64,000 bases of DNA from Streptomyces sp. JH34 (GTDB lineage Bacteria > Actinomycetota > Actinomycetes > Streptomycetales > Streptomycetaceae), in assembly GCF_029428875.1 (NCBI RefSeq), contig NZ_JAJSOO010000001.1, positions 1,364,001-1,428,000 on the forward strand, in the 5' to 3' direction. Every line of letters starts with the position of its first letter. Within the stretch, counting starts at the first letter, position 1. A program made the position numbers and the translations under genes. Below, in pieces: positions 61,638 through 64,000 of this stretch. The notes under the pieces were generated by a model. The model did not search any database. It was not told the origin of the DNA and was given only the letters and a program-made list of their open reading frames with translations.

Positions 61638-61688
61638 GCGCCGTAGCGTGGGCCCCTGATCCTGCACACGGCGGCGAAGGGACCCGGC

Positions 61689-63071
61689 ATGGCGGCGGAG
61701 CGACTGGTGGTCGTCGGAGGCGACGCGGCGGGCATGTCCGCCGCGTCGCAGGCGCGCAGGCTCAAGGAACCCGGGGAGCTGAGCATCGTCGCCTTCGAGC
61801 GCGGCGACTTCACGTCGTACTCCGCCTGCGGCATCCCGTACTGGGTGAGTGGTGACGTCGAGGGTCCCGACGCCCTCATCGCGCGGACGCCCGAGGAGCA
61901 CCGGGCCCGTTCCATCGATCTGCGCACCCGTACCGAGGTGACGGAGATCGACGTCGCCGGGCACCGGGTGCGGGCACTGGACCGCGACAGCGGAGAGACC
62001 TCGTGGACGGGGTACGACAAGCTGGTGATCGCCACCGGTGCCCGGCCGGTGCGGCCGGACCTGCCCGGCATCGACGCCCCGGGCGTCCACGGAGTGCAGA
62101 CCCTGGGCGACGGCCAGGCGCTCCTGGACTCCCTCGACCGGGCCCCGGGGCGCCGGGCGGTCGTCATCGGCGCGGGCTACATCGGCGTCGAGATGGCGGA
62201 GGCGATGCTCAAGCGCGGCTTCGAGGTGACGGTGCTCAACCGCGGCGCGCAGCCGATGGCGACACTCGATCCGGACATGGGGCGGCTGGTCCACGAGGCG
62301 ATGGACGGCCTGGGCATCACGACGGTGAACGGGGCGGCGGTCACCCGGATCGACACCGGTCCGGACGGCCGGGTCACGGCGGTCGCCACGGACGGGGACA
62401 CCTACCCCGCGGACATCGTGGTGCTGGGCATCGGCGTCGAGCCGGAGACCGCGCTGGCCCGTGAGGCCGGTCTGCCGCTGGGCCCGCACGGCGGTCTCCT
62501 GACGGACCTGTCGATGCGGGTCGCGGGGCAGGACGACATCTGGGCCGGCGGCGACTGCGTCGAGGTCCTGGACCTCGTCGCCGGCCGCACCCGGCACATC
62601 GCGCTCGGCACCCACGCGAACAAGCACGGCCAGATCATCGGAGCCAACGTCGGAGGCGGCTACGGCACGTTCCCCGGGGTCGTCGGTACGGCGGTGAGCA
62701 AGGTCTGCGACCTGGAGATCGCCAGGACCGGGCTGCGCGAGAAGGACGCGAGGGCGGCCGGGCTGCGCTACGTCACGGCGACGATCGAGTCGACCGGCCG
62801 TGCCGGCTACTACCCGGGAGCGAGGCCGATGACGGTGAAGATGCTCGCGGAGTACCGCACCGGCCGTCTCCTGGGGGTGCAGATCGTCGGCCGCGAGGGA
62901 GCGGCGAAGCGCGTGGACGTCGCGGCGGTGGCACTCACCGCAGGGATGACCGTGGAAGCGATGACGGCGCTCGACCTCGGCTACGCCCCGCCGTTCTCCC
63001 CGGTCTGGGACCCGGTGCTGGTGGCCGCCCGCAAGGCCGTGTCGGCGGTGCGGGCGGCCGGCACCGGCTAG
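61689..63071 (+). CDS. FAD/NAD(P)-dependent disulfide oxidoreductase (CoA-disulfide reductase-like)
   Basis: A 460-residue flavoenzyme of the single-cysteine pyridine-nucleotide disulfide reductase group. The FAD motif is [21 protein letters not shown], followed by [17 protein letters not shown] with the redox Cys (about residue 47). The NAD motif is [24 protein letters not shown], then [11 protein letters not shown]. The dimerisation domain has [27 protein letters not shown]. It could be a CoA-disulfide reductase, polysulfide reductase or NADH oxidase. The upstream TAGCGT (61644-61649) may be its -10. Its stop shares the tetranucleotide CTAG with the hemE stop. Confidence 0.88.
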   Translation: MAAERLVVVGGDAAGMSAASQARRLKEPGELSIVAFERGDFTSYSACGIPYWVSGDVEGPDALIARTPEEHRARSIDLRTRTEVTEIDVAGHRVRALDRDSGETSWTGYDKLVIATGARPVRPDLPGIDAPGVHGVQTLGDGQALLDSLDRAPGRRAVVIGAGYIGVEMAEAMLKRGFEVTVLNRGAQPMATLDPDMGRLVHEAMDGLGITTVNGAAVTRIDTGPDGRVTAVATDGDTYPADIVVLGIGVEPETALAREAGLPLGPHGGLLTDLSMRVAGQDDIWAGGDCVEVLDLVAGRTRHIALGTHANKHGQIIGANVGGGYGTFPGVVGTAVSKVCDLEIARTGLREKDARAAGLRYVTATIESTGRAGYYPGARPMTVKMLAEYRTGRLLGVQIVGREGAAKRVDVAAVALTAGMTVEAMTALDLGYAPPFSPVWDPVLVAARKAVSAVRAAGTG

Positions 63072-64000
63072 CGGGCCGTCTGCTGGTGGACGTACTCCAC
63101 CAGGCGCGTCAGGGCGTCCGGGTCGGTGGACGGCATGACGCCGTGCCCGAGGTTGAAGATGTGGCCCTCGAGGCCGGCGGCGGCGTCGAGCACCTCGCGG
63201 GCCTTCGCCTCCACCGCCTCGGTCGGCGCGAACAGCACCGCCGGGTCGAGGTTGCCCTGGAGGGCCTTGCCGGGACCGACCCGGCGGGCGCCCTCGTCCA
63301 TCGGGACACGCCAGTCGACGCCGACGACGTCCGCGCCGGCCTCGCCCATCAGCCCGAGCAGCTCGCCGGTGCCGACGCCGAAGTGGATGCGCGGGACGCC
63401 GTAGGACGCGACGGCGTCGAAGACCTTCGCGGAGGCAGGCATCACGGAGCGGCGGTAGTCGGCCGGCGCCAGGGCGCCGACCCAGGAGTCGAAGAGCTGG
63501 ACGGCGGAGGCGCCGGCCTCGATCTGGACCTTCAGGAAGGCACCGGTGATCTCCGCGAGCCGGTCGAGCAGGTCGGCCCAGAGCTCCGGGTCGCCGTACA
63601 TCATGGCCTTGGTGCGCTCGTGGTTGCGGGACGGGCCGCCCTCCACGAGGTAGCTCGCCAGGGTGAACGGCGCACCGGCGAAGCCGATCAGGGGCGTGGC
63701 CCCGAGCTCGGCGGTGAGCATCCCGATGGCCGCGGTGACGTACGTGACGTCCTCGGGCGTGAGGTCGCGCAGCCGTGCCAGGTCGGCGCGGGTGCGGATC
63801 GGCTCGGCGATCACCGGGCCGATGCCGGGCTTGATGTCGAGGTCGATGCCGATGGCCTTGAGCGGTACGACGATGTCGCTGAAGTAGATCGCGGCGTCGA
63901 CCTTGTGACGGCGCACGGGCTGCAGGGTGATCTCGGTGACCAGCTCCGGCATCATGCAGGAGTCGAGCATCGCGATGCCCTCGCGGACCTTGAGGTACTC
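63068..64000 (-). CDS. hemE: Uroporphyrinogen decarboxylase HemE (5' end beyond window)
   Basis: The C-terminal 310 residues of HemE, which removes four carboxyl groups from uroporphyrinogen III to give coproporphyrinogen III. The frame runs off the right edge ([10 protein letters not shown] precedes [36 protein letters not shown]), so the start is outside. Visible motifs are [33 protein letters not shown] and [17 protein letters not shown] near the C-terminus. With hemG and hemQ it makes three steps of the coproporphyrin-dependent haem pathway. It is convergent with the flavoenzyme gene, overlapping by 4 nt. Confidence 0.95.
   Translation of the reverse strand, partial: EYLKVREGIAMLDSCMMPELVTEITLQPVRRHKVDAAIYFSDIVVPLKAIGIDLDIKPGIGPVIAEPIRTRADLARLRDLTPEDVTYVTAAIGMLTAELGATPLIGFAGAPFTLASYLVEGGPSRNHERTKAMMYGDPELWADLLDRLAEITGAFLKVQIEAGASAVQLFDSWVGALAPADYRRSVMPASAKVFDAVASYGVPRIHFGVGTGELLGLMGEAGADVVGVDWRVPMDEGARRVGPGKALQGNLDPAVLFAPTEAVEAKAREVLDAAAGLEGHIFNLGHGVMPSTDPDALTRLVEYVHQQTAR

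Overview
The window is a chromosomal segment of a high-GC actinomycete, almost certainly a Streptomyces. The reasons are strongly GC-biased codon use, frequent GTG starts, a streptogrisin-type protease, an SAV2148-type HEPN protein, a glgX/treY/treZ cluster, a sugar ABC transporter without its own ATPase, and coproporphyrin-route haem genes. Almost everything is ordinary chromosomal coding sequence. The only mobile-element trace is the 3' end of a frameshifted IS701-type transposase at the left edge. I saw no tRNA, rRNA, CRISPR array or phage block.

Layout. 1-6 kb: transposase remnant, DinB/MDMPI-like protein, panE-type reductase, secreted S1 protease, DUF1697/DUF4440 pair, secreted subtilisin. 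6-12 kb: macrolide-type glycosyltransferase behind a palindromic operator, a carbohydrate ABC operon (two permeases and a binding lipoprotein), an APH-like kinase and a small DUF4333 lipoprotein. 12-25 kb: DEDDh exonuclease, SAV2148 HEPN protein, then the glycogen/trehalose block glgX-treY and treZ, with an FHA protein, two tandem GNAT enzymes and a GH1 beta-glucosidase between treY and treZ. 25-32 kb: unknown membrane-associated protein, Xaa-Pro peptidase, small kinase, VOC protein, LysR regulator and the threonine-degradation pair tdh-kbl. 32-42 kb: two divergent MarR genes sharing an operator, a DHA2 exporter, an alpha/beta hydrolase, a large GTPase-associated-protein-1 relative, a Cys-rich protein, and a TetR/MMPL pair behind a double palindrome. 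42-50 kb: murC-msrB, a RibD-C reductase, ZapE, OsmC, PhoX, a polysaccharide deacetylase lipoprotein and a tiny zinc-ribbon protein. 49-54 kb: fused ABC transporter coupled to AIM24, a frameshifted PTH2 peptidyl-tRNA hydrolase, and a Tat-exported GH43 enzyme. 54-58 kb: a DUF692 (MNIO) enzyme followed by two TIGR04222-type membrane proteins, the first with a Cys/Gly/Ser tail. 58-64 kb: hemQ, hemG and hemE around a DUF4349 lipoprotein and a pyridine-nucleotide disulfide oxidoreductase.

The most interesting locus is 54.7-58.1 kb. The MNIO enzyme carries a C-terminal region that reads like the DUF2063 partner proteins that are normally separate genes. The next gene encodes a membrane protein ending in a nine-cysteine SSCGGG-repeat tail, a plausible substrate. 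An ECF-like promoter precedes the unit and a strong hairpin closes it. This looks like a membrane-anchored, post-translationally modified cysteine-rich product, and I know of no characterised example.

Two regulatory themes also emerge. First, about fifteen genes have an xANNNT -10 element ending 6-7 nt before the start codon and a weak or absent Shine-Dalgarno, so they are predicted to be leaderless; this settles several start codons. Second, the palindrome in front of the TetR/MMPL pair recurs in front of a polysaccharide deacetylase 9.4 kb away, with the same spacing to the start codon.
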